Shown here piece by piece: positions 46,893 through 55,146 of a stretch of DNA of 64,000 bases (its first letter is position 1; each line of letters begins with the position of its first letter). Both the position numbers and the translations under genes were made by a program. The notes under the pieces were generated by a model. That model did no database searches. It was not told the DNA's origin and saw nothing but the letters and a program-made list of their open reading frames with translations. This stretch comes from Variovorax sp. TBS-050B (GTDB lineage Bacteria; Pseudomonadota; Gammaproteobacteria; Burkholderiales; Burkholderiaceae_C), in assembly GCF_029893635.1 (NCBI RefSeq), contig NZ_JARXYR010000002.1, positions 2,889,001 to 2,953,000 on the forward strand. Reading direction: 5' to 3'.

Positions 46893-47705
46893 ATGCCACG
46901 TTCCGCGCGCGTGCCTGCCGCCCCGGCGTCCGACGCCGTTCCCGCCGCCAGCGAGGAGCCGTCTTCCGGCTCTTCCGCCGAGCGCAGCCTGCGGCTGCTG
47001 GCGCTGCTCGCGAACCAGGGCCGCGCGCTCACGCTGGCCGACCTGGCGGCGCAGCTCGGCCTGCCCAAGGGCACGGCGCACCGCATCTGCACGCAGCTCA
47101 CGGCCACGGGTTTCCTGGCGCGCGACGTGGACGAACGCTCCTTCGTCGTCGGCCCCGCGCTGCGCCAGCTCGCCTTCGACACGCTGAACCACGGCACCGT
47201 GCGCGGCCTGCGCCACGAGGTGCTGGCCGCCCTGGTGCGCGAGGTCGGCGAGACCTGCAACCTCACCACGCTCGACGGCGCGCAGGTGCTCTATCTCGAC
47301 CGCGTCGAGGCGCAGTGGCCGCTTCGGCTCACGCTCGACGTCGGCTCCCACGTGCCGCTGCACTGCACCGCGAGCGGCAAGCTCTTTCTCGCGCTGATGC
47401 CCGGGAAGGCGCGCGACGCGGTCATCGACCGGTTGCCGCTCGAACGCATGACCGCCAACACCCTCGTCACTGCCGAGGCGCTGCGCGCCGAGTGCGACGA
47501 GATCGCGCGCCGCGGCCATTCGCGCGACCGCGAAGAGTTCATCGCCGGCCTCGTCGCCGTGGCCGTGCCGGTGCGCGACGCAGCCGGTGCGGTGCGCGCC
47601 GCGCTCGCGGTGCATGCGCCGACGGCGCGCATGTCGATGGACGATGCGGAGCGGCGCATCGGGGCGCTTCAGGCGGCGGCGGGGCGGATGACGGGGCTTC
47701 TTTGA
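46893..47705 (+). CDS. IclR-family transcriptional regulator
   Basis: 270 residues. Winged helix-turn-helix around residues 30-85 (SLRLLALLANQGRALTLADLAAQLGLPKGTAHRICTQL), IclR effector domain about 105-265 (GETCNLTTLDGAQVLYLDRVEAQWPLRL, LHCTASGKLFLALMP). It is divergent from the GMC/MFS genes with a perfect palindrome in the shared 99-base gap, so it most likely controls them and itself. The effector domain resembles that of the regulator beside xsc (same GE-x-CNLT and YLDRVE motifs). Confidence 0.9.
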   Translation: MPRSARVPAAPASDAVPAASEEPSSGSSAERSLRLLALLANQGRALTLADLAAQLGLPKGTAHRICTQLTATGFLARDVDERSFVVGPALRQLAFDTLNHGTVRGLRHEVLAALVREVGETCNLTTLDGAQVLYLDRVEAQWPLRLTLDVGSHVPLHCTASGKLFLALMPGKARDAVIDRLPLERMTANTLVTAEALRAECDEIARRGHSRDREEFIAGLVAVAVPVRDAAGAVRAALAVHAPTARMSMDDAERRIGALQAAAGRMTGLL

Positions 47706-47728
47706 ACGCCCGACTTCGATCGAACTGA

Positions 47729-47752
47729 ATTCGAACCATAATCGGTCCGAAT
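47729..47752. promoter_or_regulatory. Inverted repeat before toxin-antitoxin operon
   Basis: ATTCGAACC, 6 bases, GGTCCGAAT: nine-base arms with one mismatch, about 20-40 bases upstream of the antitoxin start. This is the expected position for an antitoxin autoregulatory operator. Confidence 0.6.
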
Positions 47753-47770
47753 CTTCGGAAGGATCGCGAC

Positions 47771-48046
47771 ATGAAGCTCTCCACGCAAGTCAAACCCATC
47801 AGCTACCTCAAGAGCCATGCGGCCGAGATCGTCAAGGAACTGTCGGAAAGCCGCGAGCCGATGCTGATCACCCAGAACGGCGAGGCGAAGCTCGTCGTGA
47901 TGGACGTGCGCTCCTACGAAGAGCACGAGGAAACGCTGGCGCTGCTCAAGATCCTCGCCCTGGGCCATCGCGAGATCGAGCAGGGGCAGTTTCGCTCCGC
48001 GGCCGAGGTGTTCGCCGACCTCGATGACGAGGAAGACAAGGCATGA
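47771..48046 (+). CDS. Type II antitoxin, Phd/YefM family
   Basis: 91 residues. The Phd/YefM DNA-binding fold is at the N-terminus (KLSTQVKPISYLKSHAAEIVKEL, then REPMLITQNGEAKLVVMDVRSYEE). The acidic C-terminal tail (AAEVFADLDDEEDKA) would wrap the toxin. AAGGA lies upstream. It overlaps the toxin gene by 4 bases. It neutralises the toxin and with it represses the operon, probably through the inverted repeat just upstream. Confidence 0.92.
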   Translation: MKLSTQVKPISYLKSHAAEIVKELSESREPMLITQNGEAKLVVMDVRSYEEHEETLALLKILALGHREIEQGQFRSAAEVFADLDDEEDKA

Positions 48047-48363
48047 GGGTCGTCTTCCTCCGTTCCGCGGAGGCAGACCTGCAAGACCTGCGCGCCTACG
48101 TCGTGAAGAACTTCGGGGCGGGCACCTGGTCGACGAGCTACCGGAAGCTCAAGGACGCCGTGGCCCTGATCGAAGCGCATCCGCTGTCGGGCAAGGTGCC
48201 CGACGAGTTCCGGAACCTGAACATCGCGCAGTACAGGCAAATGCTCTCGGGCATGAACCGCATCATCTACGAGGTGCGGGACGACACGGCCTACATCCAT
48301 CTGGTTTGCGATACCCGAAGGGATCTGAAAAGCCTGTTGATGAAGCGGATCGTGCGGGCCTGA
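48043..48363 (+). CDS. Type II toxin, RelE/ParE family
   Basis: 106 residues with the RelE/ParE fold: VVFLRSAEADLQDLRAYVVKNFG at the start, HPLSGKVPDEFRNLNIAQYRQMLSGMNRIIYEV in the core, and VCDTRRDLKSLLMKRI at the end. The core R-x-M-L-x-G-x-N-R-I-I-Y pattern is ParE-like, so gyrase may be the target, but mRNA cleavage cannot be excluded. It is paired with the Phd-type antitoxin by a 4-base overlap. Confidence 0.9.
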   Translation: MRVVFLRSAEADLQDLRAYVVKNFGAGTWSTSYRKLKDAVALIEAHPLSGKVPDEFRNLNIAQYRQMLSGMNRIIYEVRDDTAYIHLVCDTRRDLKSLLMKRIVRA

Positions 48364-48379
48364 GCCTCGCCTTGGATCG

Positions 48380-49363
48380 TCAACGCCACTGCAGCAGCAA
48401 CGACCACGGCTGCCGGCTCATGTGCCGATCGACGCAGCCCGTGCAGCCTTCGACGAAGTAGCTCGGATCGAGCACGCGCGTGCCCGGCGCGAAGTCGAGC
48501 CGGCGTGCGGTGACCGACTGCAGCACGTTGCCGCCGATGGCCCCGAAGCCGCGCGCGTCCACCTTCACCACCACGTCGCAGTGCATCGGCAGGGGCTCGC
48601 CGCCCGTGGGCCGCGTCGCGAGCACCGCGCCGATCGCCGCGAAGCTGTCCGGCGCCGGGCGTGCGCCGCGCGCGTGGCAGACGAGGTCGCCCACGCGCGG
48701 CGCCGTGCGCGCGATGTCGCAGGCGCGCATGGCGTAGCGCGTCCCGCCGCCCGCGGCTTCGGCGGCGCCTGCCTGCCATGCGGCGCCCGCGTAGTCGACA
48801 TGCGCTTCGGAGAACGCGAACTCGCCCGCGCCCAGGCCGGCCTCGCGCGCGAGCCAACTGACGAAGGCGGCCGACCACGGCGTGTCGATCACCGCGACGC
48901 GGTTCACGGCAGTGGCCGCCGCGCGCAGCTCGGCCGCGTCGAGGCCCTGGTCGGGGCCGACGCCCAGGCCCTGCAGCCGCGTGGCGCTGGCCTGGTTGAG
49001 CGCCTGCAGCAGCAGCGTGCGGTCGGCCGGGCGCAGCGCGCCGAAGCGCACCAGCGAAGGCAGCCGCGCACCGGGCCGATCGACCGCCTGCCAGTAGCCG
49101 AGCACGCGCTGCCATGGCGCGGGCGCGAAAGCCGCGGCGCGTCCGTCGTCGGCCTCGGCGCGGCCCGATTCGACGAGCCGGCCCTCGGCGTCCATGGTCT
49201 GCTCGCCGAAGGCGAGGTGCTCGCGCTGCGCCGCGGCGGCCATCGCGAGCGCGCGTGCGGGCGGCGGCTGCATGGCGGTGTCGTGGCAGACCGACGCCAT
49301 GGCCGCGGGAGCGAGCAGCAGAAGCGGCGCCCAGCGCAGAAAAGAAAGAGGAAGAACCGGCAT
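48380..49363 (-). CDS. Exported DUF2272 domain protein
   Basis: 327 residues. A signal peptide ends at AMASV near residue 24. The C-terminal two thirds matches DUF2272: VAVIDTPWSAAFVSWLAREAG, FAFSEAHVDYAGAAWQ, RVGDLVCHARG, and MHCDVVVKVDARGFGAIGGNVLQSVTAR. The cysteine/histidine layout is reminiscent of CHAP/NlpC-type peptidases, but activity is unproven. No operon partner is evident. It converges with the toxin gene. Confidence 0.78.
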   Translation of the reverse strand: MPVLPLSFLRWAPLLLLAPAAMASVCHDTAMQPPPARALAMAAAAQREHLAFGEQTMDAEGRLVESGRAEADDGRAAAFAPAPWQRVLGYWQAVDRPGARLPSLVRFGALRPADRTLLLQALNQASATRLQGLGVGPDQGLDAAELRAAATAVNRVAVIDTPWSAAFVSWLAREAGLGAGEFAFSEAHVDYAGAAWQAGAAEAAGGGTRYAMRACDIARTAPRVGDLVCHARGARPAPDSFAAIGAVLATRPTGGEPLPMHCDVVVKVDARGFGAIGGNVLQSVTARRLDFAPGTRVLDPSYFVEGCTGCVDRHMSRQPWSLLLQWR

Positions 49364-49437
49364 GCAGCCCGCAGCATAGCCAGCCGGCGACGGCGCCGTG
49401 CCGGACCTGCGCCACGCGCCGTCGTCACCGCCGCGGC

Positions 49438-50238
49438 TCAGCCCCATGCCAGCGCCGCGATCGAACGCAGCACGCTCACCGCCGCCAGCACGATCAGCAG
49501 GTTCAGCACATGGCGCCGAAACTGCGCCGGCGACACCCCGCGAAACGAGCGCTGCCCCCACCAGATGCCCGCGAGCATCGCCGGCGCGAGCCAGAGCGCC
49601 CAGCGCACGGTGTCGGTGCCGAGCAGCTGGCCGGCGGCGTGCGGGCCGGTGGGCATGAGCGCGGCGCTCGCGAGCGACACCAGATCGCTGAAGAGCAGCA
49701 GCGCGATCATCGTGGCGCGCAGCGTCGCTGGCGGCATGGCGGTGGTGCTCAGCAGCACCGCGAGCGCGATGCCGCCGATCGCCGCCACGCCGTTGATGAA
49801 GCCCGAGACCAGCCCGGCCGCGAAGCGCACCGCGCGCGTGGGTACCAGCGCGGCCCGCGCGCCCGCACGCAGCAGCAGGGCCGCGGCCATCAGCAGCGCG
49901 CCGATCAGCAGGCGCAGCGGGGTCTCGGGCAACCAGGCGAGCAGCGCCACGCCGAGCGGGATGAACAGCAGGTTGCCGAGCACGAGCCAGCCGAGCCACG
50001 GCATGTCGACGTCGCGCGAGATGCCGCGCAGCTGGCTCAGGCTCGCGAGCACCTCGAGCATGAAGATCGCGGGCACCACGAGCGCGGGCGAGATCACCAG
50101 CGACATGCCCGCCACCGTGATGGCCGAGAAGCCGAAACCCGCGAAGCCGCGCACCACGCCGGCCGCGAACACCACGCAGAGGCTGTAGGCCAGCAGGACC
50201 GGCGAGAGCGGCGGAACCAGCAGTTCGGCGGCCGTCAT
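49438..50238 (-). CDS. TauE/SafE (TSUP) family exporter, probable sulfite exporter
   Basis: 266 residues, about eight hydrophobic segments. TSUP features: FAAGVVRGFAGFGFSAITVAGMSLVISP in the first repeat and RFAAGLVSGFINGVAAIGGIALAVLLS in the second. Family members export sulfite, sulfoacetate or other anions. ATGA overlap with the CoA ligase puts it last in the sulfoacetate operon. Removing the toxic sulfite released by Xsc is the likely job. Confidence 0.85.
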   Translation of the reverse strand: MTAAELLVPPLSPVLLAYSLCVVFAAGVVRGFAGFGFSAITVAGMSLVISPALVVPAIFMLEVLASLSQLRGISRDVDMPWLGWLVLGNLLFIPLGVALLAWLPETPLRLLIGALLMAAALLLRAGARAALVPTRAVRFAAGLVSGFINGVAAIGGIALAVLLSTTAMPPATLRATMIALLLFSDLVSLASAALMPTGPHAAGQLLGTDTVRWALWLAPAMLAGIWWGQRSFRGVSPAQFRRHVLNLLIVLAAVSVLRSIAALAWG

Positions 50239-51758
50239 GCCTCGAACAGCGGCAGCAGCTTGAGCCGCTGCACCTTGCCCGAGGGCCCGCGCGGCAGCTC
50301 GGCCACGAAGCGGTAGTGGCCGGGCGCCTTGTAGCGCCCGAGCGCGGCGGCGGCGAAGGCGCGCAGCTCGTCCTCGGTGCAGGCGCAGCCTTCGCGCAGC
50401 ACGACGCACACGCCGATCTCCTGGCCGTAGTGCCGGTCGGGCACGCCCACGGCCGCGGCATCGCGCACCGACGGATGCTGCAGCAGCGCCTCGTCGATCT
50501 CGCGCGGCGCGATGTTCTCGCCGCCCTTGATGATCAGTTCCTTGATGCGGCCGGTGACGAAGAAGAAGCCGTCGCTGTCGCGGTGGCCGAGGTCGCCGGT
50601 GCGCAGCCAGCCGTCGGGCGTGAAGCTGGCGCGCGTGGCCGCGTCGTTCTTGTAGTAGCCGCGCATCACGTGGGGCCCGCGGATCGCGAGCTCGCCGGTG
50701 TGGCCGTCGGGCACTTCGGCCAGCGCCGCGTCGATCACGCGCGCCTCGCAGCCCGAGGCGCGGCCGACGGAACCGAGCTTGCGCCGTGCCGGGTCCATCG
50801 GGTTCGAGAAAGAAGGCGCGGCGGTCTCGGTGAGCCCCATGGTTTCGACGATGCCGATGCCGAACTTCTGCTCGAAGGCGCGGTGGTGCTCGGGCGGCAG
50901 CGCGGCCGAAGCCGAGCGGCAGAAGCGGATCGCGGCGGTCTGCGCGCGCGCAGGGGACGCGCCTTCGAGCAGGTACGAGATCATCGTGGGCACCACGTTG
51001 ATCCAGCTGCACTGCGTGGCCGCGGCCTGTTCCCAGAAGCGGCCGGCCGAGAACTTCGGCGGCATGGCCAGGCTGCCGCCGTGCGCGAGCGGCGCGAGCA
51101 TGGTCACGCAGAAGGCATTGATGTGGTAGAGCGGCAGCACCGCGAGCACGCGGTCGGCGGGACCGAGCGCATGCTCCGCGCTGATCGCATGCGCGTTCGC
51201 GGCCAGGTTGGCCTGCGTGAGCATCACGCCCTTGGGGTTGCCGGTGGTGCCCGAGGTGTACATCAGCAGCGCGACGTCGTCGGGCGAGGGCGCCGCCGTC
51301 GGCGCGCTGCCGTCGCCTTCGCGCTCGCCGGGCAGCGCCGGCGCGTCGGCATCGACCACGAGGAGGTCCACCGGACGGCCCGCATCGACCAGCATCGTGC
51401 GCACGCGCTCGGCCCATTCGGGCGCGACGCAGACCACGCGGCAGTCCGAATGCAGCAGCACGTAGCGCATCTGCTCGGGCTGCGACAGCAGGTTGACCGG
51501 ATGCACGACGAAGCCCGCATGCATCGCGCCGAGCAGAAGCCGCAGCGTCTGCAGGCCGTTGGGCATGACCAGCGAGACCGTGTCGCCGCGCCGCGCGCCC
51601 GCGCGCTGCAGCACCGCCGCCACGCGCCGGCATCCCTCCGCCAGCGAGCCGAAGTCGATGACCGTGCCGTGCTCGGTCGACAGCGCGTACACCGCGCGCG
51701 GATGGTGCGCGGCTGCGCGCTCGATCAGGCCGTGGACGGTGTCGCTGCCGGCCGCCAT
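50235..51758 (-). CDS. sauT: AMP-forming acyl-CoA ligase, probable sulfoacetate-CoA ligase
   Basis: 507 residues of the ANL superfamily. Motifs: A3 YTSGTTGNPKGVML, A5 IVETMGLTETAA, A7 DGWLRTGDLG and A10 PRGPSGKVQRLKLL with the catalytic lysine. It activates a carboxylate as acyl-AMP, then CoA thioester. The next gene upstream (2 bases away) is an acylating aldehyde dehydrogenase, and xsc lies nearby; this matches the SauT-SauS route known from Cupriavidus, in which sulfoacetate becomes sulfoacetyl-CoA, then sulfoacetaldehyde. The substrate is inferred from context. Confidence 0.78.
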   Translation of the reverse strand: MAAGSDTVHGLIERAAAHHPRAVYALSTEHGTVIDFGSLAEGCRRVAAVLQRAGARRGDTVSLVMPNGLQTLRLLLGAMHAGFVVHPVNLLSQPEQMRYVLLHSDCRVVCVAPEWAERVRTMLVDAGRPVDLLVVDADAPALPGEREGDGSAPTAAPSPDDVALLMYTSGTTGNPKGVMLTQANLAANAHAISAEHALGPADRVLAVLPLYHINAFCVTMLAPLAHGGSLAMPPKFSAGRFWEQAAATQCSWINVVPTMISYLLEGASPARAQTAAIRFCRSASAALPPEHHRAFEQKFGIGIVETMGLTETAAPSFSNPMDPARRKLGSVGRASGCEARVIDAALAEVPDGHTGELAIRGPHVMRGYYKNDAATRASFTPDGWLRTGDLGHRDSDGFFFVTGRIKELIIKGGENIAPREIDEALLQHPSVRDAAAVGVPDRHYGQEIGVCVVLREGCACTEDELRAFAAAALGRYKAPGHYRFVAELPRGPSGKVQRLKLLPLFEA

Positions 51759-51760
51759 GC

Positions 51761-53203
51761 TCACTGCGCTCCGTACTGTGCGAAGAAGTCGCCGAAGATC
51801 TCTTGCTCGCTCGGCACCCGCTCGGGAATCGGCCGCGACACGCGCGTGATGTTGAGGTAGTGCCGGTAGTTCATGTTGTCGGAGAAGTTGTTCCTGCCCC
51901 AGGTGCCGCAGCCCATCGAGAGCGAGAACGGCAGGCCGTTGTCGAAGCTGCCGCCGGTGGCGATGCAGTGCGCCTGGTCGACGATCACGCGCGAGACGGG
52001 CAGCGTGTGGCCGAGCGCCATCGCGCGTTCCGGAACGGCGCTGTGCAGGCCCACCGAGTGGCCCGCGCCCTGGTGGGCATAGATGCGCTCGACGGTCGCG
52101 GCCGCCTCCGCGAAGTCGCGCGCCGCATAGACCGCGAGCACCGGGCTGAGCTTCTCGCCCGAGAACGGATGCGCCTCGCCGAAGCCGTCCTCGGCGACCA
52201 TCAGCACGCGCGGCTTCGCGGCCGCGATCGCGAGCCAGGCCTCGCGCCCGGCGCCGTCCTGCGCCGCCGCGCGTTCGGCGATCGCCTGCGCCGACTGGCC
52301 GATGACCGCGGCCGAGAGCTTGCCCTCGGGCCACATCAGCGCCTGCAGCGTGGCCTTCTGCGCGGTCGCGAGCATCACGGCGCCGCGGTCCTTGAGCGCC
52401 GCGAGCATCTTCGCGCGCACCGCATCGACGATCACCAGGCTGTTCTCCGACGAGCAGCTGGTCGCGTTGTCGAAGGTCTTCGACAGCAGGATGCGGTCGG
52501 CCGCGGCTTCGACGTCGGCGGTCTCGTCCACGATGCCCGCCACGTTGCCCGCACCCACGCCGAAGGCCGGCGTGCCGCTCGCGTAGGCGGCGCGCACGTT
52601 GGCCTGCGAGCCGGTGGCCACCACGAGGTCGCACAGCCGCATCAGCTCGGCCGTCGCCTGCTTGTTGACCGGCGGGGGCAGCAGCTGCACCAGGTCGCGC
52701 GGCGCGCCGATGCGGTCGAACTGCCGGTGGATGAATTCGATGAGCCGCGCCGCGGTCGACCAGCCCTTGGGCGAGGGCGCGACGATCACCGCGTTGCGCC
52801 CCTTGATCGCGTTGATGATCTTGTTCGCCGGCGTCGCGCCCGGGTTGGTCGAGGGCGTGATCGCGCACACCACGCCCACCGGCCGCGCGATCTCGACGAT
52901 GCCGCGCGCCGGGTCCTCGGCGATCACGCCGACCGAGCGCGCGCCGCGCAGGTCGCGCAGCAGGCCGAAGGTCTTGCGGTGGTTCTTGCGCACCTTGTCC
53001 TCGACGTTGCCCACGCCGGTGTCGGCCACCGCGAGCTCGGCCAGTTCGCGGTTGCGCGCGGGCTCGATGATGGCCCAGCCCGCGGCCGCCACGGCGGTGT
53101 CGGCCTGCGCCTGCGACCAGCCGTCGGCAATGCGCTGCGCGGCGCGCGCGCGGGCCACGAGTTCGGCGATGGGAGAGGAGGGGGAGGGTTGGGCGTTTTC
53201 CAT
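51761..53203 (-). CDS. sauS: Acylating aldehyde dehydrogenase, probable sulfoacetaldehyde dehydrogenase
   Basis: 480 residues, CoA-acylating ALDH group (EutE/AdhE-like). The catalytic cysteine is residue 250 in FDNATSCSSENSLVI; IARPVGVVCAITPSTNPGATPANKIINA and TGGSFDNGLPFSLSMGCGTWGRNNFSDN are typical. In reverse it would reduce sulfoacetyl-CoA with NAD(P)H to sulfoacetaldehyde and free CoA, feeding Xsc. It lies between the ligase and a Bug receptor in one operon headed by an IclR regulator. The fold is certain; the sulfonate substrate is inferred. Confidence 0.8.
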   Translation of the reverse strand: MENAQPSPSSPIAELVARARAAQRIADGWSQAQADTAVAAAGWAIIEPARNRELAELAVADTGVGNVEDKVRKNHRKTFGLLRDLRGARSVGVIAEDPARGIVEIARPVGVVCAITPSTNPGATPANKIINAIKGRNAVIVAPSPKGWSTAARLIEFIHRQFDRIGAPRDLVQLLPPPVNKQATAELMRLCDLVVATGSQANVRAAYASGTPAFGVGAGNVAGIVDETADVEAAADRILLSKTFDNATSCSSENSLVIVDAVRAKMLAALKDRGAVMLATAQKATLQALMWPEGKLSAAVIGQSAQAIAERAAAQDGAGREAWLAIAAAKPRVLMVAEDGFGEAHPFSGEKLSPVLAVYAARDFAEAAATVERIYAHQGAGHSVGLHSAVPERAMALGHTLPVSRVIVDQAHCIATGGSFDNGLPFSLSMGCGTWGRNNFSDNMNYRHYLNITRVSRPIPERVPSEQEIFGDFFAQYGAQ

Positions 53204-53220
53204 GAGATGTCCGTCTGTGC

Positions 53221-54214
53221 TCAGTCCACTTTGATGTTGGCTTCCTTGGCGAGCTTCTGCCAGCGCACCAGTTCGGTCGCGACCACCTTGCCGAGCTGCT
53301 CGGGCGTGCCGCCCACGCCTTCGCTGCCCTGGGCCAGCAGCTTGTCGCGGATCTCGGGCTCCTTCACCACGGTGTTGATCACGCGGTTGAGCCGATCGAT
53401 CGCGGGCTGCGGCGTCTTCGCGGGCACGAAGACCGCGTACCAGGAATCGACGTCGAAGTCGGCGATGCCGGCCTCCTGCATCGTCGGCACGTCGGGGAAG
53501 GCCGCGCTGCGCTTGGTGGTCGAGACCGCGAGCGCCTTGAGCTTGCCGGCTTTGACGAACTGCGCGGCGGCGGGGATCGACACCCACAGCAGCGGCACCT
53601 GTCCGCCCATCACGTCGGTCACGGCCGGGCCGCCGCCGCGGTAGGGAATGTGCGTCATCTCGGTGCCGGTGCGCAGCTTCAGCAACTCGCCCGCGAGGTG
53701 ACCGGGCGAGCCGTTGCCGACCGAGGCGAACGAGAGCGCACCGGGCTTGGCCTTCGCGAGCTTCACGAGCTCGGCCACGGTGTTGGGCGCGAACTGCGTG
53801 TTGGCCACCAGGATCTGCGGCAGCGAGGCGACCAGTCCCACGGGGGCGAAGTCGCGCGCGGTGTCGAACGAGAGCTTGGTGTAGATCGCCGGGTTGATGG
53901 TGTGCGATGAGAGCGTGAAGAGCACCGTGTAGCCGTCGGGCGCCGACTTGGCGACGATCTCGGTGCCGATGGAGCCGGCCGCGCCGCCGCGGTTGTCGAT
54001 CAGCACCCGGCTGGCCCAGCAGCGTCTGGAAGCGCTCCTGCACGATGCGCGCGATCACGTCGGTGCCGCCGCCGGGCGGGTAGGGCACCACGAGGCGGAT
54101 CGGCTTGTTCGGATAGTCGGCGCCGCCCTGTGCCTGGGCGGCGAGCGGAAGCGCAAGGCAGGGCAGCGCGGCGGCCATGAGCACCGCGCGCATCCAGGGG
54201 GCGAACGTCTTCAT
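53221..54214 (-). pseudogene. Bug-family (TctC) substrate-binding protein, frameshifted
   Basis: The start at 54214 encodes a signal (MKTFAPWMRAVLMAAALPCL...AQAQ) and the Bug opening YPNKPIRLVVPYPPGGGTDVIARIVQERFQ. Just after LLGQP, near 54004-54010, the frame changes, and the rest (LIDNRGGAAGSIGTEIVAKSAPDGYT to the C-terminal EANIKVD) reads in a second frame to 53221. One extra G in a CCGGG run explains it. Without the indel it is a normal receptor of about 330 residues. Bug receptors bind small carboxylates or sulfonates; this one is in the sulfoacetate operon. No tripartite membrane partners are nearby. Confidence 0.78.
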
Positions 54215-55011
54215 TCGAGTCTCCTTCTCTTGGTGGTAGCGGGTGCGGCCGCGGATGCGCCGGGCCGGTAGCCGAGCGTGGCGCTGGCGTCGCGTGCGCA
54301 GGCCAGGGTGTGCTCGGCGAGCGTGCGTGCCTGGGTGCGCGCGAAGCGGATCGACGGCACGCTCATGCCGATGGCGGCCACCGCGTGGCCGCGCGCATCG
54401 AACACCGGCGCGCCGAGGCCGCAGACGCCGAGGCGCCATTCCTCGCGGTTCTCGGCGTAGCCGCGCGCGCGGGTGCGCTCGAGCTCGGCGTGCAGCGCCT
54501 CGAAGCCGGTGATGCTGTGCGGCGTGTGCGCCTGCAGGGTACCGAAGAGTTCGCGCAGCGCGGATTCGTCGAGCCGGTTCGCGGCCAGCAGTGCCTTGCC
54601 CGCGGCCACGCAGCAGGCCGCGGCGCGCCCGCCGATGCGCGAGTAGGCGGCCACGGGCAGCGGGCTGTCGAACTTGTCGAGGTACACGATCTCGGGTCCG
54701 TCGAGCACCGCGAGGTGGATGGTCTCGCCCGTGGCCTGCGCGAGCGCCGCGAGGTGCGGCCGCATCAAGGCGCCGAGGTCGGCCGCCTCCGAGACCAGGG
54801 CGCCCAGTTCGAACAGGCGCAGGCTCGGGCGGTAGGCGCTGGTGGCCGGGTCCTGCACGGCCCAGCCGCATTCCACCAGCGTCTGCAGCGTGCGGTGCGC
54901 GTTGCTGCGCGCCATGCCGAAGGCCTGCGCCAGCTCCGTCACGCGGCAGTCGCGCTGCTGGCGCGTCATCCATTCGATGGCCGCAAGGCCCTTGGCGAGC
55001 GTGGAATCCAT
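54211..55011 (-). CDS. IclR-family regulator of the sulfoacetate operon
   Basis: 266 residues. Helix-turn-helix around 5-65 (GLAAIEWMTRQQRDCRVTELAQAFGMARSNAHRTLQTLV), effector domain about 80-245 (GETIHLAVLDGPEIVYLDKFDSPLPV, CCVAAGKALLAAN). It is the first gene of the leftward operon and overlaps the Bug gene by 4 bases. Multiple GGAAC/GTTCC arms just before its start suggest autoregulation. ATG 55011 is preferred over an in-frame ATG at 55032 that would overlap the operator. Confidence 0.88.
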   Translation of the reverse strand: MDSTLAKGLAAIEWMTRQQRDCRVTELAQAFGMARSNAHRTLQTLVECGWAVQDPATSAYRPSLRLFELGALVSEAADLGALMRPHLAALAQATGETIHLAVLDGPEIVYLDKFDSPLPVAAYSRIGGRAAACCVAAGKALLAANRLDESALRELFGTLQAHTPHSITGFEALHAELERTRARGYAENREEWRLGVCGLGAPVFDARGHAVAAIGMSVPSIRFARTQARTLAEHTLACARDASATLGYRPGASAAAPATTKRRRLE

Positions 55012-55025
55012 GAGACCTTTCGCGT

Positions 55026-55050
55026 GTTCCAAATATTGGAACGTGGTTCC
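55026..55050. promoter_or_regulatory. Overlapping palindromes before sulfoacetate operon
   Basis: GTTCCAA-ATA-TTGGAAC (55026-55042) overlaps GGAAC-GTG-GTTCC (55038-55050), giving three alternating arms. GTTCCAAAT recurs at 55111-55119. The arms match the GGAAC/GTTCC palindromes before xsc and the GMC gene. Position, 15-40 bases before the IclR start, fits an operator. Confidence 0.65.
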
Positions 55051-55146
55051 CGGATGTGAAACGCAATGTAAGGACGCGGCTTTGCCTTTGTCAATGGGGA
55101 TTCGGATGTAGTTCCAAATGCCTCATGGCATCCGGCACGCAGGCGT

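Noticed and set aside
49438..55011. Reading this operon as generic fatty-acid or aldehyde metabolism
   Set aside because: The ligase plus acylating aldehyde dehydrogenase plus TSUP exporter beside xsc, with a shared operator, fits sulfoacetate better; the alternative is kept open in the confidence values.
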